From contig NC_073746.1 in assembly GCF_029784135.1 (NCBI RefSeq), positions 14,088,416-14,152,415 of the forward strand: a stretch of DNA of 64,000 bases, written 5' to 3'. Source of the DNA: Toxorhynchites rutilus septentrionalis. Its lineage: Eukaryota > Arthropoda > Insecta > Diptera > Culicidae. The translations under genes and the position numbers were made by a program. Position 1 is the first letter of the stretch; the number at the start of each line of letters is the position of its first letter. Below are positions 1-12,494 of the stretch, piece by piece. The notes below the pieces were generated by a model. That model did not search any database and had not been told where the DNA came from. It saw only the letters and a program-made list of their open reading frames with translations.

Positions 1-3000
1 GCTGCAAGCCCAATGCGATAGAGATGCGCGTTTAGGTTGTAGTGATTGGACATAAGCCGAGATATCACGCGAATGAAATCACGACCTACATTCAATCCCT
101 TGAACCATGCACTCGTCGACCCCTTAGGGATAATCGTGTGTAACCAACGACCGAACTCATCACCACTCCACATGCGCTGCCAACTTACGAGCGTATACTG
201 ACGAGGAATGTGGAAAATTTCATTATAAGCAATTTGCCTTTCAAAAAGTGTGCCTTCTAAAGCGCCCACCTTAGCTAGCGAGTCCGCTTTCTCATTCCCC
301 GGAATCGAGCAATGAGAGGGAACCCATGCTAAGGTAATCTTGAATAATTTTTCGACCAAAACACTCAATAGTTGTCTTATTCTTGTTAGGAAATAAGATG
401 AGCATTTATCAACTTTCATTGAGCGGATTGCCTCTATTGAGCTGAGACTGTCTGAAAAAATAAAATAGTGGTCGATGGGCAATGTTTCAATGATCCCGTA
501 ATGCGTAATATATCGCACCCAGTTCAGCGACATACACGGAACAAGGATCTTTGAGTTTGAAAGAGGCACTGGAATTTTCATTGAAGATGCCGAAGCCAGT
601 GGACCCGTTTATGAATGAACCGTCAGTAAAGAACATTTTATCAGACCTAACTTTCCCATATTCTGCCGAAAATATCGGCGGAATAGAATCGGAGCGTAGG
701 TGATCTGGGATTCCATGGATTTTTTGTCGCATGGACAGATCAAAAATGACAGAGGAATTGCAGAAGTATGGGAAGCAAACTTGGTTGGAGATGCCTGGTG
801 AAGGGTGCACGTCGTGGGTAAGGTACTCATGGTATAAAGACATAAAACTTGACTGAGGAGTCAGTTGGAGTAGATTTTCGAAGTTATCAATCACCAATGG
901 ATTCATGATCTTGCAACGGATGAGAAATCTGTAGGATAATTCTGTGAACCGAAGAGTAAGCGGGGGTACTCCTGCCAAAACTTCGAGACTCATCGTATGT
1001 GTCGAATGCAAACACCCCATGGCTATACGCAAGCAACGATATTGTATTCTCTCCAGCTTGAGAATATGAATCCTGGCAGCTGATCGGAAGCAAAAACTGC
1101 CATATTCTAACACTGATAATATCGTTGTTTTGTACAACTGAATGAGGTCTCCTGGATGGGCACCCCACCATGTTCCGGTAATTGTTTGGAGAAAATTGAT
1201 TCTTTGCTGGCATTTCTGTTTCAAATACGCAATGTGTCTCCCCCAAGTACACTTCAGAATCAAGAATCAAAATATACACCCAGGTATTTGAAAAACATAG
1301 AGTGTTGGATCGTTTTGCCGGATAGGTGAAACTGGAATTGGGCGGGTTCGTGCTTCCTAGAAAAAACGACCATTTCAGTTTTCTCCGTAGAGAATTCGAT
1401 ACCCAGCTTGAGGGCCCACGTGAACAGATTGCTCAGGGTATCTTGCAACGACTTTTGCAGAACGACGGGATTAGTACCCGTGATGGAAATAACTCCATCG
1501 TCCGCAAGTTGTCTCAGCGTGCAGTCTCTAGTTAGACAATCGTCCATATCATTGACGTAAAAACTGTACAAGAGGGGGCTTAGGCAGGAGCCTTGTGGTA
1601 GGCCCATAAAACTGTAACGAGAAGATTTCGAGCTGCCATGAGAGAAAATCATGTGCTTTTCTGACAGTAAATTGTACAGGAAATTGTTAAGAATTGGTGA
1701 AAGTCCACGATTATGAAGCTTCTCTGAGAGAATTTCCATTGGAACTGAATCAAATGCCCCTTTGATATCGAGAAAAACGGAAGCCATTTGTTCTTTGCGA
1801 GCAAATGCGATTTGGATTTCAGAAGATAGCAGCGCGAGACAATCATTTGTCCCATTACCTCGGCGGAAGCCAAACTGCGTATTTGACAGCAAATTGTTCG
1901 TTTCGACCCACTTGTCCAAACGAAGTAGAATCATTTTCTCTAACAATTTACGAATACAGGATAACATTGCAATCGGCCTATACGAGTTGTGATCGCAAGC
2001 CGGCTTGTTGGGTTTCCGTATGGCTATCACTCTCACTTGTCTCCAGTCATGCGGGACAATATTCAGCTCCAGAAACTTGTTGAACAAGTTCAGCAAACGC
2101 TGTTTTGCCAAGTCGGGAAGATTCTTCAACAAGTTGAATTTAATCTTGTCCGACCCCGGAGCTGAATTGTTACATGAGAATTCCACCATCGAAAAATTCT
2201 CATAATCGCTTTGAAGTGGAATGTCGCGTACGACGTATTGTGCAGGAGCGGTGTCGGGGCAAACCTTCCTTGCAAAGTTAAAAATCCAACGGTCAGAGTA
2301 TTCCTCACTTTCGTTTGTACGGTTCCAGCCACGCATTTTCCTAGCCGTATTCCAAAGAGTGCTCATAGCGGTCTCCCTTGACAAACCATTGACGAACTTC
2401 CGCCAATATCCACGCTTTTTTGTTTTAATCAATCCTTTTAGTTTGGCTTCTAGAGCTTGGTACTTTAGAAACCATTCCACTAATCCAGTTTTCCTGAATT
2501 TTTTGAAAGCGGATGATTTTTCAAGGTAGACCTTTGAACATTCCTTGTCCCACCAAAGTGATGGAGGACGACGTCGGAAAGTGGTAGCCGGTACACGTTT
2601 CTTTTGAGCTTGAAGTGCGCTTTCGTAAATCAAACTCGATATAAAGTTATACTCTTCGAGTGGAGGAAGTTCATGCATTGAAACAATTGCTTCAGATATT
2701 ATTTCCGCAAATGTTCTCCAGTCAATATTCTTCGTGAGGTCATACGAAATATTGACTGACTCACGAAAGCTTGATTCATTAGCGATCGATAAAATTATTG
2801 GTAGGTGATCACTACCGTGGGGATCTTGGATTACCTTCCACATGCAATCCAGGGATAACGAAGAAGAGCAAAGTGATATGTCTAGCATACTTGCCCGTGC
2901 AGGAGGGTTGGCTATCCTAGTTGCTTCCCCTGTATTTAAAACTGTCATGTTGAAGTTGTCGCACAGACCATAAATCAACGTGGCACGGTTGTCATCGTAG

Positions 3001-3458
3001 AGTGATCCCCATGCTGTTCCATGGGAGTTGAGATCACCTAAGATTAACCGCGGCTCCGGCATTGCCTCGATAGTATCAAAGAACTGATGGCGGCCTACCG
3101 TAGTTCTAGGAGGGATATATATCGAAGCAATGCAGAGGTCTTTGCCATTGATTTGTGTCTGGCAAGCAACAACTTCAATGCCTGTCATCGATGGGAGAGT
3201 GACTCTATAGAAGGAGTGACATTTTTTAATCCCCAATAGTACGCCACCAAACGAGTCATTTCGATCGAGGCTAATAATGTTGAAATCGTGGAAATTCAGC
3301 TCATCGGCTGAAGAAAGCCATGTTTCACAGAGAGAAAATACATCACAGTTAGAGCTGTGAACTAAAAATTTAAACTGATCTAGTTTAGGAATAATGCTTC
3401 TGCAATTCCACTGTATTACAGTGGTCAAATCCTTGACCTCTTGCCCTGAATCAGGCAT
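1..3458 (-). pseudogene. LINE ORF2 (APE endonuclease, reverse transcriptase, RNase H), frameshifted and 3'-incomplete
   Basis: I chose the ATG at 3458, which lies inside the ORF1 stop context; an upstream open stretch to 3488 is just ORF1 overlap. Endonuclease motifs are visible (QWNCRS, CETWL, LILGDLNSHGTAW, GSDHLPI), followed by RT with the active site QLADDG (LADD at about 1497-1508). The frame breaks near 1255: an 8-nt insertion that includes a 7-nt tandem duplication of TTGATTC shifts the frame before KCTWG. A second one-base shift near 487 separates the first RNase H acidic residues (YFTDGS, AELGAIYYAL) from the rest (FSDSLSS, VPSHCSIPGNEKAD). Compared with the intact copy it lacks four residues just before the CNNSAPGSD motif. 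It is truncated by the window in the C-terminal zinc-finger region. Confidence 0.88.
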
Positions 3459-4845
3459 CGAGGGAAATGAACGCTGCCAAAAAACCACATTTTTCTTTCA
3501 AAAATGTTCTCACAATCGGAAGCAAACATAATACTATGCTTTTAAGAGGGTCATTTATATTTAAAGCATTTAAAATGTTGTCCACCAGGTCAGAAAGCGC
3601 AAGCAAACCAGATTGTGGCTGTTGCCTCGACCGCGAAAATGGAACAGACGGGGTGGGTGCTGCTCCGGGAAGTGCTGAGGACCCCTAGTGCGTAGAAGAA
3701 CCGCTTAAACCAGGAGGTACTTGTTTCGGTCTATTCTCAGCACGTTCAATTCGAGTTTTCATTCCAACTTGGGAAGTTTCGGTCGTCTTTTTGGGGAGTG
3801 ATGGAAAAGGAGTAATTTTTCTTTTCCTGATGGCACCCTGCGATGTACCGGAACTTCCTGCATTGGGAGCGTCAGCAACAGGCTCGTCGCTCTGCAGAAT
3901 GGAGTAGGGATTGTCCTGATTCGTTGGAACGGGACTCTTAAGCATTTCTGCATAAGTCCGCTTGGAACGTTCTTTTAAGGAACGCTTGATTTTATCCCCT
4001 CGTTGTATGTACACCGGGCATTGAGTAAGATCATGAGGAGACCCGCCGTAATGAAGACACTTGCGCTCTTTCGGGCAAGGATTCTCATCATGGCTTTCTC
4101 CACAATCTGCGCAACGTTTTTTGTTGCAACAATAGGCGGCCGTGTGACCGAGTTGCATACATTTGTTGCATTTCATTACCCGGGCTACAAACAACCGAAC
4201 AGGTAAACGAAGTGCACCTATTGCAACGTAGTTTGGAAGGGCGGAACCCTCAAATGTCACACGAAAAGAGTTTGTCCGATTGAGAACTCTTTTGTCATTT
4301 TTAAGTGACACAGATTTCAGTCGATCGCATGCAAGAATTTTCACACTTTTAAGTGAAGAGTTCTTGAAGCGACCGACACCATCGAGTATCTCTTTTCGTG
4401 TCAAACCCTTTTCGTTTATTACACCGTCTATTTCACCGTTGCAACAGGGTACGTATACGCGATACTCGATCGCAAAGAGATCACAGCGCGTTATTTCATT
4501 CGCTTGGGTTCTGCTGGAGACGACAATTCGTAATTTGTCTGGCCCCATCCGAGTAATCTCGGTAACTTCGGAAAATTTCTGTGTCAACTCTTTTGAGATG
4601 CGAATGACGTTAAGAGGTTTGGATTTTCGTCTAAAGTATACGATAAATGGGCCTTTGGCGCCATCAGGGTATTCTTTTAGACGAAAATCCTGTTTCTCGT
4701 CTTTTTCCTTCATCTTTCAGTTTTCTATTTCGTATACAGAATTTTCCTCCTCATCTTCTGTTTCATCCTCCTGCTCTTCAGGAGGAGGTTCATTATCTGT
4801 TATATTCTTTGGCGTGGGTGGGGGATCCTCCCCGCCCTCTGCCAT
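3451..4845 (-). pseudogene. LINE ORF1 (Gag-like, zinc knuckle), two in-frame stops
   Basis: The frame from the ATG at 4845 to the TGA at 3451-3453 is 465 codons without a frameshift, but it is interrupted by TGA at 4717-4719 (codon 43) and TAG at 3685-3687. An acidic N-terminus is followed by an RRM-like segment (about residues 55-200 of the ORF) and three CCHC knuckles. The first is canonical (CNKCMQLGHTAAYC). The third reads CLHYGGSPHDLTQC, so its second cysteine is replaced by tyrosine. The sequence after the TAG still aligns with the C-terminus of the intact ORF1 at 14591-16189, which shows that the stop is secondary. The frame ends by overlapping the ORF2 start by 8 nt. The family role is binding LINE RNA to form the retrotransposition particle. 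Confidence 0.85.
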
Positions 4846-5580
4846 ATTAATAAAAACGAAGAAGTAGACAACTGTTCGATATGAACAGAATATAATAATT
4901 TGGATAATATAAATTAGTAAAAGAAATTATATTTCTATATTAGTTATTGTTGAAAATTTTATTTATTTCAATTTTTGTTATTATGTGTAATTTGAAAATG
5001 AAAAAAGTTCCAATAAAAGTTTAACGGTGATGTAAGAAATGAACACCCCTAATGCCAACGCTTGCCGATATGATAAACACAAAGATAAACAATGGTATAA
5101 ATCGAGCACAGAAGCTATACAGAATGATGGAAGAGGTAAGAGGAAAATAAACTTCTACTTGCCCCGCTGCTGTGTAGCGTGTGTGATGATGTGACTTGCT
5201 GCCGGATTGTCTCGATAGCGCACCACTTTTTATGAGCTTTACTCGCTCGCAGCGCACCAGATGAAAAAATACACACTAGAAACGGATGTGAAAAAAACAC
5301 CTGTATCGGATCAAATATAAGTTCGACCGATCTGCTTGCGAGTTGTCGAAGCAATGAAATGATATAGTCGAGTCGGTAGAGGGGGATAGCGACTAAACGC
5401 CCGACTGACTGTTTAGTCGTTTTGGCGGAGAAACTGCGTGAAGAAGTCAAAAGTCATTACTAACTGAATATGGATATAGTCAGTCAGATAGTCAGCTGAC
5501 TATCCTTAGTTGACTATGACTATGCAGAGCCCTGGTCAGTACAGACAAAAATTGAGTCTCTTGCATAATAACATTTTTTT
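4846..5580 (-). other. Probable 5' leader of the family-1 LINE plus undefined flank
   Basis: This lies directly upstream of the ORF1 start on the minus strand. The proximal part (4846-5030) is very AT-rich and the distal part is mixed. The LINE 5' UTR must lie here, but no TSD partner or second copy in the window fixes its end. A dyad-rich stretch (repeated AGTCAG/TAGTCA words) sits at about 5479-5520. No gene is seen. Confidence 0.35.
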
Positions 5581-7577
5581 CAATACAAACTCCGCCGGCA
5601 TTTCGGTTTAGATTGTTTGTCCGAGACCATGATCAGTATCTTTTAGGAGATCTTGACGCAAAGTGATAATACCAAATATGTTATACTAAACGAATTCATG
5701 AATTGGTTTGAAGACGTTTATCAACTTGCTTCTCCATAACCTCGAATGGGTGAAATTGATTGTTGTTCACTCAATTAAAAACAAATTCTCTTTTTGGTCA
5801 TTTGAATATTCGACATTGCCACATCCCACCGCCCTTGTGGATCGATCGTTTGTCAGCAGATGATTGATTTTGCCATCCCGAGAATCTGCCCTGCTAGGGA
5901 CATCGCTCCCCGCGGGCCAAATTCCAGCTACCTTCATTTGTTCAGCGAGTCTTTTCTCGGTTTGATGAATTTTTACATGCTTTCAAACCACACCAAATTT
6001 CATCAGAGTCCGTTCCTCCACCTGTCCTGCCTTTGACTGCATCCGCGAATCCTTCACAGTGGAGCGCGGAACAGTCTCGTCGGGATGCGTCCAAGTGCGG
6101 AGCGGCTAATCGTCTCATCTCGCTAAAAATCGCCTCTTATTGATGTTCACAAATTTATTTTTAAGTGCTGTTTCGTCCCCGTCCCCCTCCCCAGCCGATG
6201 GTCCTGGTCGCTGTCACGCTAGTGGCGGGTACCAATCGGTTCTCATGTCTGACCAAAAGTCTCGTCCCGCTCGCAGTGGCGCGGCAATCATATTATGTGT
6301 GTGTATTGGCTGGGGCAATACACACACAAATTAATCCTAACGAACTAAAAATCGATTCCGATGCAGCATCAATCTTCCCCACCCAGCAGCAGCCATTTGT
6401 CAGTCACCACCACCGCGCAGAGGCGCTGAGGGTGAATCTTGGGGGCAGCTGTCTCTCAATTCGTGATTTAATTAAGAGAGCGAAGCCTCGGACAGAAAGC
6501 GCTGCGCTGTTGCAATCAAGGTTCAGTTCAATTTTGCATTCGTTTGTTGTTTAGTTTTTTTTTGCACAATCTCAACCCAGCCGATAGACATGCCAGTGGA
6601 TGACGAATGGCTGACGAAATGCGATGCAATGCCCTGGATGCTGGGCGGCGGGGGAGCGACTGAGCGGCAGGGAAATTAATAAGTCAAATTAACATAGGCT
6701 TTGTGTAACAACAACACGACGCGAAGCGGAGCCCATTCGAAGAAGTCGATCGACTGATCGTCGTGAGGAGACACCCTACCCCGCGGCTGTGACCCTTGCG
6801 GATGAAAGGAAAAGCCTCCATCCCCCTCCTCTTACGAGAGCATGAAACAAAAACTGAAAGTATGTACATTTAATTGAAATGTATGTATTTTCCGAACAAG
6901 TGAAAGTACGGTTGTTAGTTTTCTATCATAACGGTTTGCTCGGGGTAAGGCTTTCCGACCACAAAACAGTCGATTGATGTCTAGGCGATAAAAATAGACA
7001 GTTCGATGTGATGCTGGCTGGATTGGGAGAGGGAAAGAGCGCGAGCATAATTATACAGAGCTGAAGATTTTTCACCCGTTTTGTCATCGTTTCCTGCCTC
7101 TCGAATGTTATGCTCGTATTCCGCGCGCCGGCCATGTGCGCCACTAGCCTCTGCAGCCTCCAGCCTTCATCCGCCCCGTTCGCGATTGACTGATGGACAG
7201 ACGAAATGTTGATATGTGAGGTACTATGCGACCGGCGGCGAGGTTAGGCATTTTTCGGTGGGATTGGAAACCCTTCCATCTCGTCTGTTCTGCTCCATCG
7301 TCGTCATTGAACATTTCTCAGCTTTTCTGCATACATGTGTCTGTGTGTGCATGTGTGAATGATGCCCACCACCGTGAATGTCATTATTTTAGCGGCCTTT
7401 TTCTGGCTGAGTTGTGTTATGAGTTCGGCTGGGTTGAGATGGGTTTTATGTTAATTAAAGATATTTATTTAGAAAGTTTTGAATTTGCTTATCGGGATAG
7501 AAAGAAGGGGACCCGCGGGATTGGCTTTGTTTTGTCGTTTTCTCGGGTCATTGGGCTGTGGGGGGGGGGGGAAATTG
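5581..7577. other. GC-richer, apparently single-copy DNA without a recognisable gene
   Basis: The base composition rises relative to the TE-rich surroundings, and none of the repeat families recognised elsewhere in the window occurs here. Open frames (for example 6165-6554 and 7226-7798) are short, low-complexity and match no family I know. A run of 12 G (7560-7571) lies just outside the left breakpoint of the duplicated segment. It could be intronic or regulatory DNA of a gene outside the window; this is inference. Confidence 0.3.
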
Positions 7578-8127
7578 ACATAAGTCTCTCTCTCAGCCTG
7601 TGGGGCGTGGGAGATAAGGTGATTTTTTCAACGACACGACGACGATCGGCGTATGGAAGAGATATTTCTAATGATCCCCATCAATTCAATTCGGTCGGTA
7701 TGGGAGCTGGGGTAGAGAAGAATAATAAATTACGACCACAACACAGAACGTTTCGCATTCCTTTGGCTTCGATCGAGCGCGTCAAAGCGAACAAATAATG
7801 GCTTAAGCGACAAACAAATCAATCAATTTGTGAGGCGTGACCAGCATCCAGATCTAGAGTTATGATTATATGAGCAAATTGTGCGGTTCTATTCCGGACC
7901 TGCAGCTGGCCATGCTTTCTGGGATCTTGGATTGAATAACGCTATCACCGAAGCAAGCTAAGAAATCGTGGAAATAATTCATGAAATATTCCAGCCTCGA
8001 TGAATGATGAATGAATGAATATTGAAGTGTTCCCATTAGAAATAACAATTACAGGTGAACTCACAATAATCTGGACAACCAAAAACTAATAACGCTTGCG
8101 TCATTGAGCACTGTTATTTTTTCGGTA
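7578..8127. repeat. Duplicated flanking segment, copy 1 (550 bp)
   Basis: The sequence recurs at 10329-10878 at a constant offset of 2751 with no indel that I can find; the 60-residue translation at 7866-8048 is identical to that at 10617-10799. This copy is in its original context, the DNA to the left of the LINE insertion site. Confidence 0.93.
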
Positions 8128-8210
8128 TGACTTTCTTCTGTTTATTCAGAAGATATTCTGTTTGTGAGCAGCTAACACAATGGAAACCATTTATAAGGCT
8201 GTGGGAATTA
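8027..8210 (+). repeat. Dispersed repeat R, copy 1
   Basis: About 180 bp, from GTGTTCCC through GTGGGAAT, resembles 17203-17388 with scattered substitutions and small indels. The left part is also present in the duplicated segment (about 10778-10878). No coding capacity or terminal inverted repeats were recognised, so the nature is unknown. Confidence 0.7.
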
Positions 8211-8345
8211 AACGTTTTCAGGGTGGAGAATTCAAATATTTTTTCGAAACTCCGTGTTCTGATTGGTCGATTCGCTAGGCAACCTATTCTCACACATTCA
8301 GTGCATCTGCTCTCTGTAGAAATTAGAATACGGGACTGTACAATG

Positions 8346-8359
8346 AAAAATTAAACATT
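8346..8359. repeat. Target-site duplication, 3' side of full-length LINE
   Basis: The 14-bp AAAAATTAAACATT is repeated exactly at 16787-16800. It adjoins the poly(A) tail (poly(T) on plus, 8358-8372). Confidence 0.93.
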
Positions 8360-8749
8360 TTTTTTTTTTTTTATAATTCGTTTATTTGTACAGGCTCAGT
8401 TACATAGGTTTAAAGAAGCCAAACTCTCAACTATACTTTTACTATTAACATGTTTTCTTAATTCTACGGTTAATGAAATAGGAAACCGATTACTCGCGGT
8501 CGACTCGAGTTTAGAAGGGTGACACATTTTCTTTAGGAAAAGGATGGGATGTAAGGAGATTGTAACCATGTTCACACTCACACTCACACTCACTTTCACA
8601 TTCATACTCACACATCACACTGAATTCTTAAACTATCCTCACATCTAATATGTATTAACAATTTAACTTATTCTAATGTTAGGGAACCGATAGCTCGCGA
8701 TGGACGAAAAGGAGGAGAAAATGGGGGGGGGGAAAGGATGTAAGAACAA
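8360..8749 (-). other. LINE 3' UTR and poly(A) tail
   Basis: On the minus strand the ORF2 stop is followed by a G/C-biased tract (ten consecutive C on minus, 8723-8732), a CACTCA-type simple repeat (about 8571-8615), and a terminal motif containing GAGCCTG and AAATAAACGAAT just before poly(A). The second ORF2 copy lacks everything left of 8718. Similar ends occur at 48967 and 50447. Confidence 0.85.
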
Positions 8750-10329
8750 TCACACTCGAAGATCGATATCTTTAAGGAAAACATATATTTGGGACATGTA
8801 ATCAAGGTCTAACCGAGCCAACACATCTCTCACCGGCACATTGGGCTGCCTTCCTCGAGCCCGAAGGGAGTTTTCTAAATTCGATCTGGCGACAAAATAT
8901 AGCTCGCACGACCAAACAACGTGTTCGATGTCGTGGTAACCATGGCCACAAACGCAGAGATTGCTGTCGGCAAGCTTGAAACGAAAAAGCAGCGCATCTA
9001 AAGAACAGTGATTGGACATGAGTCGGGAGAAGGTCCGAATAAAGTCCCGACTCAAGTCCAGACTTTTGAACCATGGTTTGAGGCTAACCTTAGGGATAAT
9101 CGAGTGGAACCACCGGCCCAATTCATCTTCGTTCCACTTGCGTTGCCAGTTAGCGATGGTATTTTTACGAACTAAAGAATAAAATTCATTGAAGGCGATT
9201 TGACGCTGATAAATATCGCCTTCAATTGCACCTACCTTTGCTAATGAGTCAGCCCTCTCATTACCCGAAATGGAGCAATGTGAAGGGACCCAGACAAAGG
9301 TAATGACATAACAGCGTCTGGATAAAGCACTCAAAATTTCTCGTATTCTCTCAAGGAAGTACGGCGAGTGCTTTTCCGGCCTCACTGAACGGATAGCTTC
9401 GACAGAGCTAAGACTATCCGTTACAATGTAATAGTGTTCAACAGGTCGTGAGGCGACGCTGTCCAGCGCCCAGTGTATTGCTGCCAATTCAGCAATATAT
9501 ACTGAGCAAGGATACTGAAGACTGTGTGAGGTGCTAAAAAATACGTTGAACACTCCAAATCCTATGGACTCATTCATAGAGGACCCATCAGTAAAGTACA
9601 TATTATCACAATTGACACGCCCATACTTTGATTTGAAGATCGTAGGAGCGATCCTCGATCGAAGATAATCTGGAATTTCATGGATTTTCTCCTTCATGAA
9701 CAGATCAAAATGTACAGAGGAATTGATGTAGTCAGAAAAACAAACACGGTTGGGAATATACGAAGAAGGATCAACCTGCATGGTGATGAATTCATGATAT
9801 GAGCTCATGAATCCAGAATGAAAATTTAGCTCGATAAGCTGCTCAAAATTTCCGATCACCAATGGGTTCATAACCTTACACCGGATGAGGAACCGAAGAG
9901 ATAATAAATTGAAGCGATCTTTTAGTGGGAGTAGGCCTGCCAAAACCTCGAGACTCATGGTATGCGTTGAGGGCATACATCCCAACGCGATACGGAGACA
10001 AAGATACTGAATTCGCTCGAGTTTAATGAGGTGTGTTTTGGCAGCTGATTGAAAACAGATACTGCCATACTCCATCACTGAGAGAATAGTTGTTCGATAC
10101 AACATTATAAGATCTTCGGGATGGGCTCCCCACCAGGTGCCGGTAATTGTACGGAGAAAGTTTATTCTTTGTTGACATTTTTTACTCAGATACCTAATAT
10201 GGGCCCCCCAAGTACATTTGGAGTCGAACCAGACCCCAAGATACTTGAATGACATAGCATGAGTGATCGGTTTACCCAAAAGTTGAAGCTTTGGTTTTGC
10301 TGGTCTATGCTTCCTAGAAAAAACCACCA
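8718..10329 (-). repeat. Duplicated LINE 3' segment, copy attached to the real 3' end
   Basis: 1612 bp matching 10883-12494 at a constant offset of 2165. The encoded 526 residues are identical in both, so the duplication is very recent or is an assembly artefact. Confidence 0.93.
8750..10329 (-). pseudogene. Partial ORF2 copy (RNase H and C-terminal half) without a start
   Basis: 526 open codons identical to the C-terminal 526 residues of the complete ORF2. They contain the region after the RT core, RNase H (YFTDGS, AELAAIHWAL, IVTDSLSS, VPSHCS and NERADS) and the terminal CCHC-like finger. The upstream end is a junction to non-LINE DNA at 10329, so there is no RT core, endonuclease or proper start. 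It is a by-product of the segment duplication, not an independent insertion: it shares the TSD-adjacent 3' end of the full-length element. Confidence 0.9.
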
Positions 10330-10878
10330 CATAAGTCTCTCTCTCAGCCTGTGGGGCGTGGGAGATAAGGTGATTTTTTCAACGACACGACGACGATCGG
10401 CGTATGGAAGAGATATTTCTAATGATCCCCATCAATTCAATTCGGTCGGTATGGGAGCTGGGGTAGAGAAGAATAATAAATTACGACCACAACACAGAAC
10501 GTTTCGCATTCCTTTGGCTTCGATCGAGCGCGTCAAAGCGAACAAATAATGGCTTAAGCGACAAACAAATCAATCAATTTGTGAGGCGTGACCAGCATCC
10601 AGATCTAGAGTTATGATTATATGAGCAAATTGTGCGGTTCTATTCCGGACCTGCAGCTGGCCATGCTTTCTGGGATCTTGGATTGAATAACGCTATCACC
10701 GAAGCAAGCTAAGAAATCGTGGAAATAATTCATGAAATATTCCAGCCTCGATGAATGATGAATGAATGAATATTGAAGTGTTCCCATTAGAAATAACAAT
10801 TACAGGTGAACTCACAATAATCTGGACAACCAAAAACTAATAACGCTTGCGTCATTGAGCACTGTTATTTTTTCGGTA
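10329..10878. repeat. Duplicated flanking segment, copy 2, lodged inside the LINE
   Basis: This is the second copy of 7578-8127. On its left it abuts LINE ORF2 sequence (ending 10329, with at most one base of overlap). On its right it meets LINE 3' UTR sequence after a 4-nt insertion (CGGT, 10879-10882) that makes a CGGTA tandem repeat. It therefore sits within the retrotransposon rather than beside it. Confidence 0.93.
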
Positions 10879-10882
10879 CGGT

Positions 10883-12494
10883 AAAATGGGGGGGGGGAAA
10901 GGATGTAAGAACAATCACACTCGAAGATCGATATCTTTAAGGAAAACATATATTTGGGACATGTAATCAAGGTCTAACCGAGCCAACACATCTCTCACCG
11001 GCACATTGGGCTGCCTTCCTCGAGCCCGAAGGGAGTTTTCTAAATTCGATCTGGCGACAAAATATAGCTCGCACGACCAAACAACGTGTTCGATGTCGTG
11101 GTAACCATGGCCACAAACGCAGAGATTGCTGTCGGCAAGCTTGAAACGAAAAAGCAGCGCATCTAAAGAACAGTGATTGGACATGAGTCGGGAGAAGGTC
11201 CGAATAAAGTCCCGACTCAAGTCCAGACTTTTGAACCATGGTTTGAGGCTAACCTTAGGGATAATCGAGTGGAACCACCGGCCCAATTCATCTTCGTTCC
11301 ACTTGCGTTGCCAGTTAGCGATGGTATTTTTACGAACTAAAGAATAAAATTCATTGAAGGCGATTTGACGCTGATAAATATCGCCTTCAATTGCACCTAC
11401 CTTTGCTAATGAGTCAGCCCTCTCATTACCCGAAATGGAGCAATGTGAAGGGACCCAGACAAAGGTAATGACATAACAGCGTCTGGATAAAGCACTCAAA
11501 ATTTCTCGTATTCTCTCAAGGAAGTACGGCGAGTGCTTTTCCGGCCTCACTGAACGGATAGCTTCGACAGAGCTAAGACTATCCGTTACAATGTAATAGT
11601 GTTCAACAGGTCGTGAGGCGACGCTGTCCAGCGCCCAGTGTATTGCTGCCAATTCAGCAATATATACTGAGCAAGGATACTGAAGACTGTGTGAGGTGCT
11701 AAAAAATACGTTGAACACTCCAAATCCTATGGACTCATTCATAGAGGACCCATCAGTAAAGTACATATTATCACAATTGACACGCCCATACTTTGATTTG
11801 AAGATCGTAGGAGCGATCCTCGATCGAAGATAATCTGGAATTTCATGGATTTTCTCCTTCATGAACAGATCAAAATGTACAGAGGAATTGATGTAGTCAG
11901 AAAAACAAACACGGTTGGGAATATACGAAGAAGGATCAACCTGCATGGTGATGAATTCATGATATGAGCTCATGAATCCAGAATGAAAATTTAGCTCGAT
12001 AAGCTGCTCAAAATTTCCGATCACCAATGGGTTCATAACCTTACACCGGATGAGGAACCGAAGAGATAATAAATTGAAGCGATCTTTTAGTGGGAGTAGG
12101 CCTGCCAAAACCTCGAGACTCATGGTATGCGTTGAGGGCATACATCCCAACGCGATACGGAGACAAAGATACTGAATTCGCTCGAGTTTAATGAGGTGTG
12201 TTTTGGCAGCTGATTGAAAACAGATACTGCCATACTCCATCACTGAGAGAATAGTTGTTCGATACAACATTATAAGATCTTCGGGATGGGCTCCCCACCA
12301 GGTGCCGGTAATTGTACGGAGAAAGTTTATTCTTTGTTGACATTTTTTACTCAGATACCTAATATGGGCCCCCCAAGTACATTTGGAGTCGAACCAGACC
12401 CCAAGATACTTGAATGACATAGCATGAGTGATCGGTTTACCCAAAAGTTGAAGCTTTGGTTTTGCTGGTCTATGCTTCCTAGAAAAAACCACCA
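10883..12494 (-). repeat. Duplicated LINE 3' segment, copy continuous with ORF2
   Basis: Partner of 8718-10329. It begins at AAAATGGGG in the 3' UTR after the CGGT filler and runs without a break into the rest of ORF2 at 12495. Confidence 0.93.

Larger units (their letters stand above)
1..4845 (-). mobile_element. I-superfamily non-LTR retrotransposon, family 1, decayed, cut by window edge
   Basis: Two consecutive minus-strand reading frames encode a Gag-like ORF1 with CCHC knuckles and an ORF2 with endonuclease, reverse transcriptase and RNase H. That architecture is typical of the I superfamily (I, Loner, Outcast and LOA-type clades); I cannot choose the clade by eye. ORF2 runs off position 1, so the end of ORF2 and the 3' tail lie outside. 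The element is related to, but clearly diverged from, the full-length element at 8360-16786, so the two are different families. It carries two nonsense codons in ORF1 and two frame breaks in ORF2, so this copy is dead. Its 5' end is not defined because no target-site duplication can be paired inside the window. Confidence 0.9.

Noticed and set aside
887..1279. Overlapping minus-strand frame at the ORF2 frameshift
   Set aside because: It is the third frame over the LINE. The true ORF2 frames on either side match the homologue and this one does not.
8750..10329. An independent 5'-truncated LINE insertion
   Set aside because: It shares the single TSD pair with the full-length element, and its 5' joint is to duplicated flank DNA, so it is part of one rearranged locus.
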